Below, in pieces: positions 55,860-64,000 of a stretch of DNA of 64,000 nt. Source of the DNA: Agelas oroides (lineage: Eukaryota; Porifera; Demospongiae; Agelasida; Agelasidae); assembly GCA_949130485.1 (NCBI GenBank), contig OX422190.1, forward strand, positions 4,291,361 to 4,355,360, written 5' to 3'. How positions within the stretch are numbered: the first letter of the stretch is position 1; each line of letters starts with the position of its first letter. The position numbers and the translations under genes are program-made. Under the pieces are notes generated by a model, which did not search any database, had not been told where the DNA came from, and worked only from the letters and a program-made list of their open reading frames with translations.

Positions 55860-56528
55860 TCAATACGGGAAGTGCATCAGCAACTGCATTGTCCACTCCG
55901 TGAACGTGACGGATGGTGGAGGTGAATTGAGATAGTAGTCCAGCTGACGAGCTTGACGAGGAGAGTGACGATTGGAGCAGGTGTTCAGTGCAAATGTGAG
56001 TGGCTTGTGATCAGTGAGGACATGAAAGTGTCTGCCTTCAAGGAAATGGCGGAAGTGTTTGATCGCAAGATACACAGCCAGCAGTTCCCTGTCGAAGGTG
56101 CTGTAGCGGGTCTCAGTGGGCGTCATCTTCCTGGAGATGGGACGCCAGATACCATTGACATACTGTTGTAAGACTGCTCCCACAGCAGTGTCAGATGCAT
56201 CAGTCATGAGACATGTGGGGGCATCAGCTTTGGGGTAGGAGAGGAGAGAGGCATTGGCTAGGGCTTCCTTTGTGGCCTTGAACTTTCATAGGTAGAGGGG
56301 TGATACCATGTTGGTCGATGTGATGACCGAGAAAATCAAGTTCATGGACTCCGAAGAGGCACTTGTTGGGGTTGATGACAATGCCATGGGTGTGGAGTCT
56401 TTCGAAGACAGTCCGTAAGTCCTGGAGGTGTTGTTTTGGAGTGGCACTGGCAATAAGGACATCGTCGATGTAGGCGTAGGCTGAGTGGATGCCACGGAGA
56501 ACTTGGTCCATAAATCGCTGGAATGTCT
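55860..56528 (-). pseudogene. RT C-terminal half and RNase H of the outer element
   Basis: RT shows the active-site motif YIDDVLIAS and FLGHHIDQHGITPLPMKVQ. RNase H shows CLMTDASDTAVGAVLQQY, STFDRELLAVYLAIKHFRHF and HVLTDHKPLTFALN. There is a frame change near 56285 between the two domains and another after 55900. The right boundary is the 5-bp target TGTCT of the inner element. Confidence 0.88.
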
Positions 56529-56659
56529 TGTAACGAGAACTCGTTATGTCATCATTTATGTTATGTAACAGTTGATTGGAGTCATGTGATCAGATCTGTA
56601 CGTGTGGCTTGTGGAATTAATAATGAACAGTCTGTGAGCATAAAGCTTCCCACGTTACA
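56529..56659 (+). repeat. Left LTR of the inner element
   Basis: It begins with the small palindrome TAACGAGAACTCGTTA and ends CCCACGTTACA. No difference from the right LTR was seen, which implies a recent insertion. Confidence 0.93.
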
Positions 56660-56800
56660 TGGTGGCAGCGGTGGGATCGGTCCCAATGCCGATACTACGA
56701 TAAAAGAAGACGCTGAAAACAAAAGTGGTGGCAAAATAGACTTACCGGGACGCCTAGTGTTGGAGATCAGCACGGATACAATCCACGTGCCCAGAGAAAA

Positions 56801-56997
56801 ATGGCGACGGGCAACTACACGTTACCGCCACCACCAGCATTGGAGATACACGATCTACAAGCCGCCGAGAAATGGAAAAAGTTCAAACGAGCTTGGGATA
56901 GCTATTCACTAGCGACGGAGCTAAACGAGAAGTCGGAAGCAATCCAGGTGGCGACATTACTTACCGTGAAGAAGCCCGTGAGGTTTTCTCTAGCCTC
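56801..56997 (+). pseudogene. Gag N-terminal remnant of the inner element
   Basis: The frame begins MATGNYTLPPPPALEIHDLQ and continues AAEKWKKFKRAWDSYSLATE. It then loses frame near 56965 (after VATLLTV), although EAREVFS is still readable in another frame up to 56997. The pseudogene is cut there by the MITE end. Confidence 0.7.
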
Positions 56998-57170
56998 GTT
57001 CCCAGGCCTTCCCCGGCTCCAGTTTTTGATCGCTTGCAGTATGCAAAAACGGAGGGAGAAGGCCTGGTGAATCTTACCACGTGATCATTGAAACAGACCA
57101 TCAGCCGTTGGTATCGATCGTACTAAAGCCACTTAACAGTGCGCCAAGCAGATTGCAGCGAATGCTACTC

Positions 57171-59283
57171 ATATGGTTTTACACCATATCGAATATTAAA
57201 TCGCCTAACGTTTTTCAAACCTATGGGACCTAACCAACCTCAGATAGGACAAACTGGGTATCAATCAACTCCACTCTACCTGTGCATTCAGAATATCAAG
57301 TTGTTTTTTGACTGAAGTCAAGTTTGAGGTGGGCTGGAATGGGAAAATATGGTTTTACACCATATCGAATATTAAATCGCCTAACGTTTTTCAAACCTAT
57401 GGGACCTAACCAACCTCAGATAGGACAAACTGGGTATCAATCAACTCCACTCTACCTGTACATTCAGAATATCAAGTTGTTTTTTGATTGAAGTCAAGTT
57501 TGAGGTGGGCTGGAATGGGAAAATATGGTTTTACACCATATCGAATATTAAATAGCCTAACGTTTTTCAAACCTATGGGACCTAACCAACCTCAGATGGG
57601 ACAAACTGGGTATCAATCAACTCCACTCTACCTGTGCATTCAGAATATCAAGTTGTTTTTTGACTGAAGTCAAGTTTGAGGTGGGCTGGAATGGGAAAAT
57701 ATGGTTTTACACCATATCGAATATTAAATAGCCTAACGTTTTTCAAACCTATGGGACCTAACCAACCTCAGATGGGACAAACTGGGTATCAATCAACTCC
57801 ACTCTACCTGTGCATTCAGAATATCAAGTTGTTTTTTGACTGAAGTCAAGTTTGAGGTGGGCTGGAATGGGAAAATATGGTTTTACACCATATCGAATAT
57901 TAAATCGCCTAACGTTTTTCAAACCTATGGGACCTAACCAACCTCAGATAGGACAAACTGGGTATCAATCAACTCCACTCTACCTGTGCATTCAGAATAT
58001 CAAGTTGTTTTTTGACTGAAGTCAAGTTTGAGGTGGGCTGGAATGGGAAAATATGGTTTTACACCATATCGAATATTAAATCGCCTAACGTTTTTCAAAC
58101 CTATGGGACCTAACCAACCTCAGATAGGACAAACTGGGTATCAATCAACTCCACTCTACCTGTACATTCAGAATATCAAGTTGTTTTTTGACTGAAGTCA
58201 AGTTTGAGGTGGGCTGGAATGGGAAAATATGGTTTTACACCATATCGAATATTAAATCGCCTAACGTTTTTCAAACCTATGGGACCTAACCAACCTCAGA
58301 TGGGACAAACTGGGTATCAATCAACTCCACTCTACCTGTGCATTCAGAATATCAAGTTGTTTTTTGACTGAAGTCAAGTTTGAGGTGGGCTGGAATGGGA
58401 AAATATGGTTTTACACCATATCGAATATTAAATTGCCTAACGTTTTTCAAACCTATGGGACCTAACCAACCTCAGATGGGACAAACTGGGTATCAATCAA
58501 CTCCACTCTACCTGTGCATTCAGAATATCAAGTTGTTTTTTGACTGAAGTCAAGTTTGAGGTGGGCTGGAATAGGAAAATATGGTTTTACACCATATCGA
58601 ATATTAAATCGCCTAACGTTTTTCAAACCTATGGGACCTAACCAACCTCAGATAGGACAAACTGGGTATCAATCAACTCCACTCTACCTGTGCATTCAGA
58701 ATATCAAGTTGTTTTTTGACTGAAGTCAAGTTTGAGGTGGGCTGGAATGGGAAAATATGGTTTTACACCATATCGAATATTAAATCGCCTAACGTTTTTC
58801 AAACCTATGGGACCTAACCAACCTCAGATAGGACAAACTGGGTATCAATCAACTCCACTCTACCTGTGCATTCAGAATATCAAGTTGGTCGGTAAATTTG
58901 AATGGAAGAACATTCAGCTATGATTTCAGCTGCAAGTTATATCGAATGTGCATGGTAATCGTTTACCTTAATTATTGAACTGTACCTAATTAGCTCAGAT
59001 GGTACAAACCTGGCTATTAGTAAGCTCCACTCCGATACCATAACAACACGTTATACAGCCAAATTCTCTTAACCATCCCTCATGACTTAACCTCATTATA
59101 GTATGCTAGCAATGTGAGGTGTAGAGAAACACCTCACATTGGTGTTTGTCAACACTTACACTCAGTCTTGGGTACATCAAGTGTTAATAAAGCACTCTAG
59201 GGTGCTTGCTAACACCTTTTAGGGTGTGGGTTTATTGAAACACCCCATATAGGGTGTACTTAAACACCCAATTTTTAACTGTG
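57171..59283. repeat. Insert with 176-bp satellite array in the RNase H region
   Basis: The copies begin at 57173, 57349, 57525, 57701, 57877, 58053, 58229, 58405, 58581 and 58757 (the last is partial, to 58886). They differ at only a few positions (for example AAATCGCC or AAATAGCC). Each unit starts with a perfect small hairpin ATATGGT-TTTAC-ACCATAT. After the array, 58920-59040 looks like one strongly diverged copy, and 59101-59275 holds a set of GGTGT/ACACC hairpins. The retroelement reading frame stops at RMLL (57170) and resumes at LQKFSLKV (59285). Confidence 0.9.
59101..59275. repeat. Cluster of GGTGT / ACACC hairpins
   Basis: The strongest is a perfect 12-bp stem AATGTGAGGTGT with loop AGAGAA (59111-59140). 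Further pairs follow, including GGGTGT...AACACC around 59210-59245 and GGGTGTACTTAAACACCC near 59255. They form the right part of the satellite insert. Confidence 0.8.
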
Positions 59284-60640
59284 CTTCAGAAGTTCAGTCT
59301 GAAAGTGACATACAAGAATGGCAAGAGTATGTACCTAGCTGATACACTCAGCCGAGCCTATCTACCCGAGGTGCACACATGTGCCTTCACCGAAGCGTTA
59401 AAAGAAATCGATCACACTTTGGGATTAGCTATCACAGAAGATCGCTTGCAGCAGATCAAACATGTATCCTCAGACGACCCAGTCTTGCAAGCCCTGCGTG
59501 AAACGATTCTGCGAGGTTGGCCAGAAAGTAAGTCTGATGTACCAGAGTGTGTACTCCCTTATTTTGATTTTCGGGATGAACTGACAGTTCAGGACCAGCT
59601 GGTGTTCAAAGGAGCTCAACTCGTGGTTCCTGCAGCCATGCGTAAGGACATGATGGCCGTGGCACATGCGTCACACATCGGCATTGAGGGATGCATTCGA
59701 CGAGCTCGAGACACGATGTTTTGGCCCAGAATGTCTTCAGAGCTGAAAGATTACATTGCAAAATGTGATGTTTGTATGGCCCATCGCACTACACAAGGGA
59801 AAGAGCCCATAGTGCAACACGAATTTGCAGCACGGCCATGGTCAAAGGTGGGCACTGATCTCTGTGAGCTCCAGGGGCGTACTCTACTTGTTGTGTGCGA
59901 TTACTACAGCAACTTTATCGAGGTGGAGAATATAACCAAAGCCAATGCAACGGGCATTTGTAAAGCTCTCAAGGCAATGTTTGCCAGATACGGTGTACCT
60001 GATGTTTTAATGTCAGATAATGGTCCACAATTTGCATCGGCAGAGTTCGCATCATTTGCCAAGAAGTGGGGCTTTGAACATGTCACGTCCTCACCACGTT
60101 ATCCGCAGTCAAACGGAAAGGCCGAAAATGCTGTGAAGACGGTGAAGCGATTGTTCACCAAGTGCCGAGAGTCTGGGCAGTCCGGAGTTCCTTGCTCTCA
60201 TGGATTGGAGAAACACACCGACCGAAGGATTGGGTACCAGTCCAGCACAGAGGTTTCTCGGTCGTCGATGTAAGACCCTCCTGCCCATCACTGGATCACT
60301 ATTGCAGCCTGATTACCCGACAGAGGAAGATAGACAAGCTATCAACAGACAAAAGCAGCGTCAGCAGTATTACTACAATCGACATGTTAAGCAGCTGAAG
60401 CCCATTGCAGCAGGAGAAACGGTGCGAATGCGTTTACCTGGACAGAAGAGTTGGAGTCAGGGTGTCTGCACGGGGCTAGTTGGTCCCCGGAGCTATGGTG
60501 TTAAAGTGGGAGAGAGCACATTCGTTCGAAATCGCAGGCAACTGATACGTCAGATGAACAGCCAATGCCGAGTCCTCCAGACGTTGATGATCTCCCACAA
60601 CCACAGAACAACACAAGTGAGAAGGCAGCACTCATTCCAA
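59284..60640 (+). pseudogene. RNase H end and integrase of the inner element, frameshifted
   Basis: It begins LQKFSLKVTYKNGKSMYLAD TLSRAYL (end of RNase H and connection), then the integrase zinc site (AHASHIGIEG...CDVC), catalytic Asp in SKVGTDLCEL, Asp in VLMSDNGPQFASAEF and Glu in GKAENAVKTVK. A frame change near 60180-60190 moves to DWRNTPTEGLGTSPAQRFL and the C-terminal GETVRMRLPGQKSWSQG region; another near 60545 leads to a Pro-rich tail (PRRSTRNRRPPDWI). It cannot encode an intact integrase. Confidence 0.87.
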
Positions 60641-60955
60641 CACTACCCAGTAATGGACCAACACCTAATGCCGATCTTGCAGAGTCGTCTTCCAATCCCC
60701 CTGTCGAACCCTCTGTCGATCCACCATGCCCAGGACCTCGTAGATCGACTCGAAATCGAAGACCACCTGACTGGATCACTATGTGCCAACCTGAACTTCC
60801 ACTCATGTAAGCTTTTGAATGTCATTAAGGTTGTATCATACTGGTTGTTTACTTGTGCTATCATTTAATTGCACTTATCAGATATGCATATTATTAGTAG
60901 TATGGTATATATATATATATATATGTTTTCTTTTGTTTGTTTGTAAGAAGGGAGA

Positions 60956-61086
60956 TGTAACGAGAACTCGTTATGTCATCATTTATGTTATGTAACAGTT
61001 GATTGGAGTCATGTGATCAGATCTGTACGTGTGGCTTGTGGAATTAATAATGAACAGTCTGTGAGCATAAAGCTTCCCACGTTACA
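60956..61086 (+). repeat. Right LTR of the inner element
   Basis: Same 131 bp as the left LTR. It is preceded by a (TA)n tract (60906-60923) and the polypurine tract, and followed directly by the TGTCT target copy. Confidence 0.93.
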
Positions 61087-61480
61087 TGTCTGTGCAGCAT
61101 TCTTGAGGCCGAAAGGCATTCGCGCAAACTCGAACAGGCCGAATGGGGTTGTGATAGCGGTCTTGGGGACATCTTCGGGGGCAACTGGAATTTGGTGATA
61201 CGCACGCACGAGGTCCAGTTTAGAGAAGATGGTGGCGCCTTGCAATGACGAGGAGAAGTCATGGATGTGGGGGACCGGATAGCGATCTGGAACAGTACAC
61301 CGGTTGAGGGCATGGTAGTCTCCACAGGGACGCCAGTCACCAGCAGTCGTCTTGGGCACCATGTGTAGCGGCGAGGACCAAGCACTGGAAGAGGGTCAGA
61401 TGATACCAAGCTGGATCATGTGTTCAAACTCTTGCTTGGCTGCACGGAGACGGTCATGCGCCAAGCGTCTGGGACGGGCT
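61087..61480 (-). pseudogene. RT N-terminal half of the outer element
   Basis: It encodes [20 protein letters not shown], then [20 protein letters not shown] and [16 protein letters not shown], the first RT blocks. It stops at the inner-element junction and continues at 56528. Upstream, RAAKQEFEHMIQLGII precedes an in-frame stop and a frame change near 61390. Confidence 0.88.
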
Positions 61481-62095
61481 GAGACTGGAGGGCCTGTGGT
61501 CTCAATGTGGTGAGTGATATCGTGCTTGACAGGTGTGTCTGGTGAGCAGACTTGTGTGAGGGCAGGGAATTCGATAGCAGACTGAGGTAGGGATTGTTAA
61601 CGTCCTTCGGGCAGATGGACGGACTAGGAGAGGGGTCGGTCGAGAGGATACCCTGGATGTGTAGGTGGGTGTTACGGTCACTTACCAAAAATAGGCGACT
61701 GAGAGAAGGGCCGGAAACACCCGTCGCCGCTAGCGTCCGGCCTGGGAGTTTCCCCAACTGCATGGGTCCTTACACTTCTGGGCAGCTTCGCCGTACTTGG
61801 CGTGAGGGAGTCTTCAGGAAGAGGGTTCTGTGGGAAGGACTCTGAGGGCGACGGAGCCTGGAGGTACTGCGACGACGAGATCGAGTTTTTAGCGATGCGA
61901 CGAGGTCAGCCAGGCGTGCGACTTCATCATGGACTTACGAGGAGTCAGTGTGAGTGTCAGAGATGGCGGAAACAGTGGGTGTGGCTACCTCCATAACTTT
62001 GTCGGCCATGTCAGCAAATCGGTTGAGGTCCATGGAAGCATCAGTGGAGGCGAGAACCATCCGGACGTTGGGGAGGGAGGCGTTGCAGAAACAGT

Positions 62096-62370
62096 TCACG
62101 AAGGAAGGAGTTGGCGTCGGCAGATGTGGGGTTGCTGTATACGTCGAAGCAGCTGCGTTGGCTTGCGGTCGCCGAGCTCTTCTCCACTGATGAGCTGTTG
62201 CAGCTTACGTTGTTCGGAGGCTGCCGTACGTTTGATGAGCTCGGCCTTGAGCGTATCGTAGGGGCTCTCGGCTGGCGGCTTGAGTAGAAGATCCCTTACT
62301 TCCATGGAAAACTCGGGACTGAGGGAGCTGATCACATAGTCGAAGCGGGTCTTCTGGGCGGTCACACCTC
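62096..62370 (-). pseudogene. Gag fragment of the outer element
   Basis: The 89-codon frame contains [40 protein letters not shown] and [24 protein letters not shown], the matrix/capsid-like block common to invertebrate Ty3-type elements. It is cut at its N-terminal side near 62370, where unrelated GC-rich repeat DNA begins. Confidence 0.75.
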
Positions 62371-62436
62371 TAGCTTGATGCTAACAGCGGCCACGGTGGG
62401 GACGCCCGGTGTCATAGGGGATCCGGCACCCCCGAG

Positions 62437-62617
62437 CCAAATCCCCTAGGGATTTTGGAACCCCCTCAGTGCTTTTGGTATCCCCCACCGAACAGGGAAT
62501 TTGGCGTCCCCATGCAAAATTCCCTAGAGAATTTGGCATCCCCTTGCACAATTCCCTAGAGAATTTGGCATCCCCATTCATAATTCCCTAGAGAATTTGG
62601 CATCCCCATGCAAAAAT
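62437..62617. repeat. 32-bp palindromic minisatellite
   Basis: The unit AAATTCCCTAGAGAATTTGG CATCCCCATGC contains the near-perfect palindrome AAATTCCCTAGAGAATTT. About five and a half copies are present, more diverged at the left. It lies just outside the truncated end of the outer retroelement. Confidence 0.85.
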
Positions 62618-62916
62618 TCCTGTCAGCAAAGTCGAGACCTTACTTCCTTTGCGCAGATCTGGCGTCACTTGTAGTTGCTGTAAGTGAAATGGCACCAGTT
62701 TGACCTGTCAAAACTTCAGAACTCCTTTCCTTACTCTTAAGCGAAGGGAGGGCGCCTAGTCAAAACTGTGCAGACATAAATATCTGTGGTGGCCCGGTAG
62801 TGTGGTGGCCCGGTAGTGTCAAAAACGACTTTCGCATGTCACATTGAATTCGGCTCCGCAATCGCTAAATTAGATATACGGCATTGCGTTATTCGTAAGT
62901 ATACGGTAGCGCGATC

Positions 62917-63440
62917 GGTCAGTGATCACCCTGTGCGGTCACCTATCGGAGTGGTGCGGTCTGTGATCTACCTGTGCGGTCACCGATCGGAGTGGTGCGG
63001 TCTGTGATCACCCCGTGCGGTCACCGATCGAGGTTGTGCGGTCTGTGATCACCCTGTGCGGTCACCGATCGGAGTGGTGCGGTCTGTGATCACCCCGTGC
63101 GGTCACCGATCGAGGTTGTGCGGTCTGTGATCACCCTGTGCGGTCACCGATCGGAGTGGTGCGGTCAGTGATCACCCTGTGCGGTCACCGATCGGAGTGG
63201 TGCGATCTGTGATCTACCTGTGCGGTCACCGATCGAGGTTGTGCGGTCTGTGATCACCTTGTTCGGTCACCGATCACTCAGTGCGCTCACCGATCTGCCC
63301 TGTGCGGTCACCGATCACTCAGTGCGGTCACCGATCTGCCCTGTGCGGTCACCGATCACTCTGTGCGGTCACCGAACAGGGTAGATCGGTGAGCGCACGC
63401 TAAGATCGGTGACCGCACAGGGCAGATCGGTGACCACACA
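62917..63440. repeat. 41-bp / 20-bp satellite of GTGCGGTCACCGATC units
   Basis: From 62917 to about 63255 the period is 41 bp (two half-units, GGTCACCGATCGGAGTGGT and GGTCTGTGATCACCCTGT). From 63256 to 63380 it is the half-unit of about 20 bp, ending CACTCA or CTGCCCT. At about 63385-63440 the orientation flips to GATCGGTGACCGCAC. Confidence 0.9.
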
Positions 63441-63446
63441 GGTAGG

Positions 63447-64000
63447 GTATCCAACCTGAAATATGAAAATGTGCGCATTGATTCCAAAACAGTGGTTTTT
63501 ATAAGAGCTAACCCAGGTAAGAAAAAAACTACAGAAGGATCGGGTTCGAATGTCAATTTTATTCGGAAACAGTGCACTTTTCCGGAAGTGGTAAGTCCCG
63601 CAAAATGGTACGTGACCAATATCAAACCATGGGCCTAGTTATCTCCCAAGAAACTTACCCTCACAGACCTAATGTATAACTCACTGCCATGTTTAAAGTA
63701 GCCTCGCTGGCAGTGGTCAGTGGTCTAGGAACGAAATAATTTTACCGGTTACGGCGAACTTAAAATTTTGGTCACGTGCCACTTTTCGGAATTTACCACT
63801 TCCGGAAAAGTGCACCGATCCCAAAAGAAATGACATGCGAACCCAATCCGTCTGTGGTTTCTTTCTTACCTGGGTTGGCTCTTATGAAAACCACTGTTTT
63901 GGAACCAATGCGCACACTTTCGTATTTCAGGTTGGACACCCTAACACAGGGCAGATCGGTGACCGCACTGAGTGATCGGTGACCGCACAGGGCAAATCGG
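63447..64000. mobile_element. Foldback structure with long inverted arms, open at the window edge
   Basis: The left arm (about 63447-63630) and right arm (about 63762-63940) are inverted: ATCCAACCTGAAATATGAAA pairs with TTTCGTATTTCAGGTTGGAC, and GTGCACTTTTCCGGAAGTGG pairs with CCACTTCCGGAAAAGTGCAC. About 130 bp separates them. Outside each arm are GATCGGTGACCGCAC satellite units. No coding frame of note is present; the frames across the arms are mirror images of each other. Confidence 0.82.

Larger units (their letters stand above)
56529..61086 (+). mobile_element. Inner Ty3-type LTR element with identical LTRs, carrying satellite DNA
   Basis: LTRs 56529-56659 and 60956-61086 are 131 bp each and identical by eye, with TGTAAC/GTTACA ends. 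The target duplication TGTCT lies at 56524-56528 and 61087-61091. A likely primer-binding site follows the left LTR (TGGTGGCAGCGGTGGGA, 56660) and a polypurine tract AAGAAGGGAGA precedes the right LTR (60945-60955). Internal content: gag N-terminus (56801-56970), a MULE-like MITE end (56998-57075), a short RNase H piece (57083-57170), a 176-bp satellite insert (57171-59283), then RNase H end and integrase (59284-60640). RT and most of gag are missing. Confidence 0.92.
54661..62370 (-). mobile_element. Outer Ty3-type LTR retroelement, broken, split by a later insertion
   Basis: Read on the minus strand the order is gag fragment (62365-62096), protease-region remnant (61763-61594), RT N-terminal half (about 61480-61087), RT C-terminal half and RNase H (56528-55860), integrase (55850-54665). 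The inner element 56529-61086 splits RT between AAQT and FQRFMDQ. Several frameshifts and at least one in-frame stop interrupt pol. I could not find matching LTRs at either end, so the copy is probably truncated. The order RT-RNase H-IN is that of Ty3-type elements. Confidence 0.85.

Noticed and set aside
55099..56171. Plus-strand frames of up to 175 codons opposite the outer retroelement
   Set aside because: They are antisense shadows. The minus strand carries RNase H and integrase motifs in order.
57171..58886. A CRISPR array or protein-coding repeat
   Set aside because: Units are 176 bp with no spacers, the host is a eukaryote, and stops occur in every frame.
60501..61409. Minus-strand frame 60501-60806 and the second-phase frame 61044-61409
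   Set aside because: The first is antisense to the inner element's pol tail. The second is a phase shadow of the RT frame 61009-61362.
63356..63982. Two related frames containing FLPGLALIKTTVLE and FLPGLALMKTTVLE
   Set aside because: They are the two arms of the inverted repeat, so their similarity follows from the DNA symmetry. No other sign of coding is present.

Overview
The window is nuclear DNA of an intron-rich multicellular animal. All 45 CDS exons I could place use GT-AG introns that join in frame, the main gene belongs to an animal membrane-protein family, and the introns are packed with DNA-transposon miniatures, (TG)n tracts and Ty3-type retroelements. An early-branching marine invertebrate such as a sponge fits the style, but the sequence alone does not fix the taxon.

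Layout. 1-10,415 (minus): a long coiled-coil protein, 20 exons and 1,194 codons, whose 3' end runs off the left edge. 10,416-10,654: a 239-bp divergent promoter with a GC box, a CCAAT box, a TGACGT half site and an ETS-type CCGGAAGT site. 10,655-54,247 (plus): a complete TMEM131 orthologue, 25 exons and about 2,311 residues, with signal peptide, long lumenal region, one membrane span and a very long low-complexity cytoplasmic tail. Its introns are a graveyard of miniature elements, several with clear target-site duplications. About 54,660-62,370: a broken Ty3-type retroelement on the minus strand. A second Ty3-type element on the plus strand (56,529-61,086), with identical 131-bp LTRs and a 5-bp target duplication, is inserted in its reverse transcriptase. 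That inner element is itself interrupted by a 176-bp satellite array (about ten copies). 62,437-64,000: a 32-bp palindromic minisatellite, then a large foldback structure built of 41-bp and 20-bp satellite repeats that continues past the right edge.

How the genes relate. TMEM131 family proteins work in the early secretory pathway and help load collagen into COPII carriers. The coiled-coil gene shares its promoter, so the two may be co-expressed, but I did not recognise its family. Nothing else here looks like a host gene. The most unusual signals are in the mobile DNA: a pair of elements with the same inverted ends but different cargo (a HIRAN-like ORF in one, a helix-turn-helix transposase fragment in the other), a MITE family with three perfect 6-bp target duplications, a 65-bp perfect hairpin, a foldback element built of palindromic repeats, and a defective LTR element carrying satellite DNA that seems to have moved recently.
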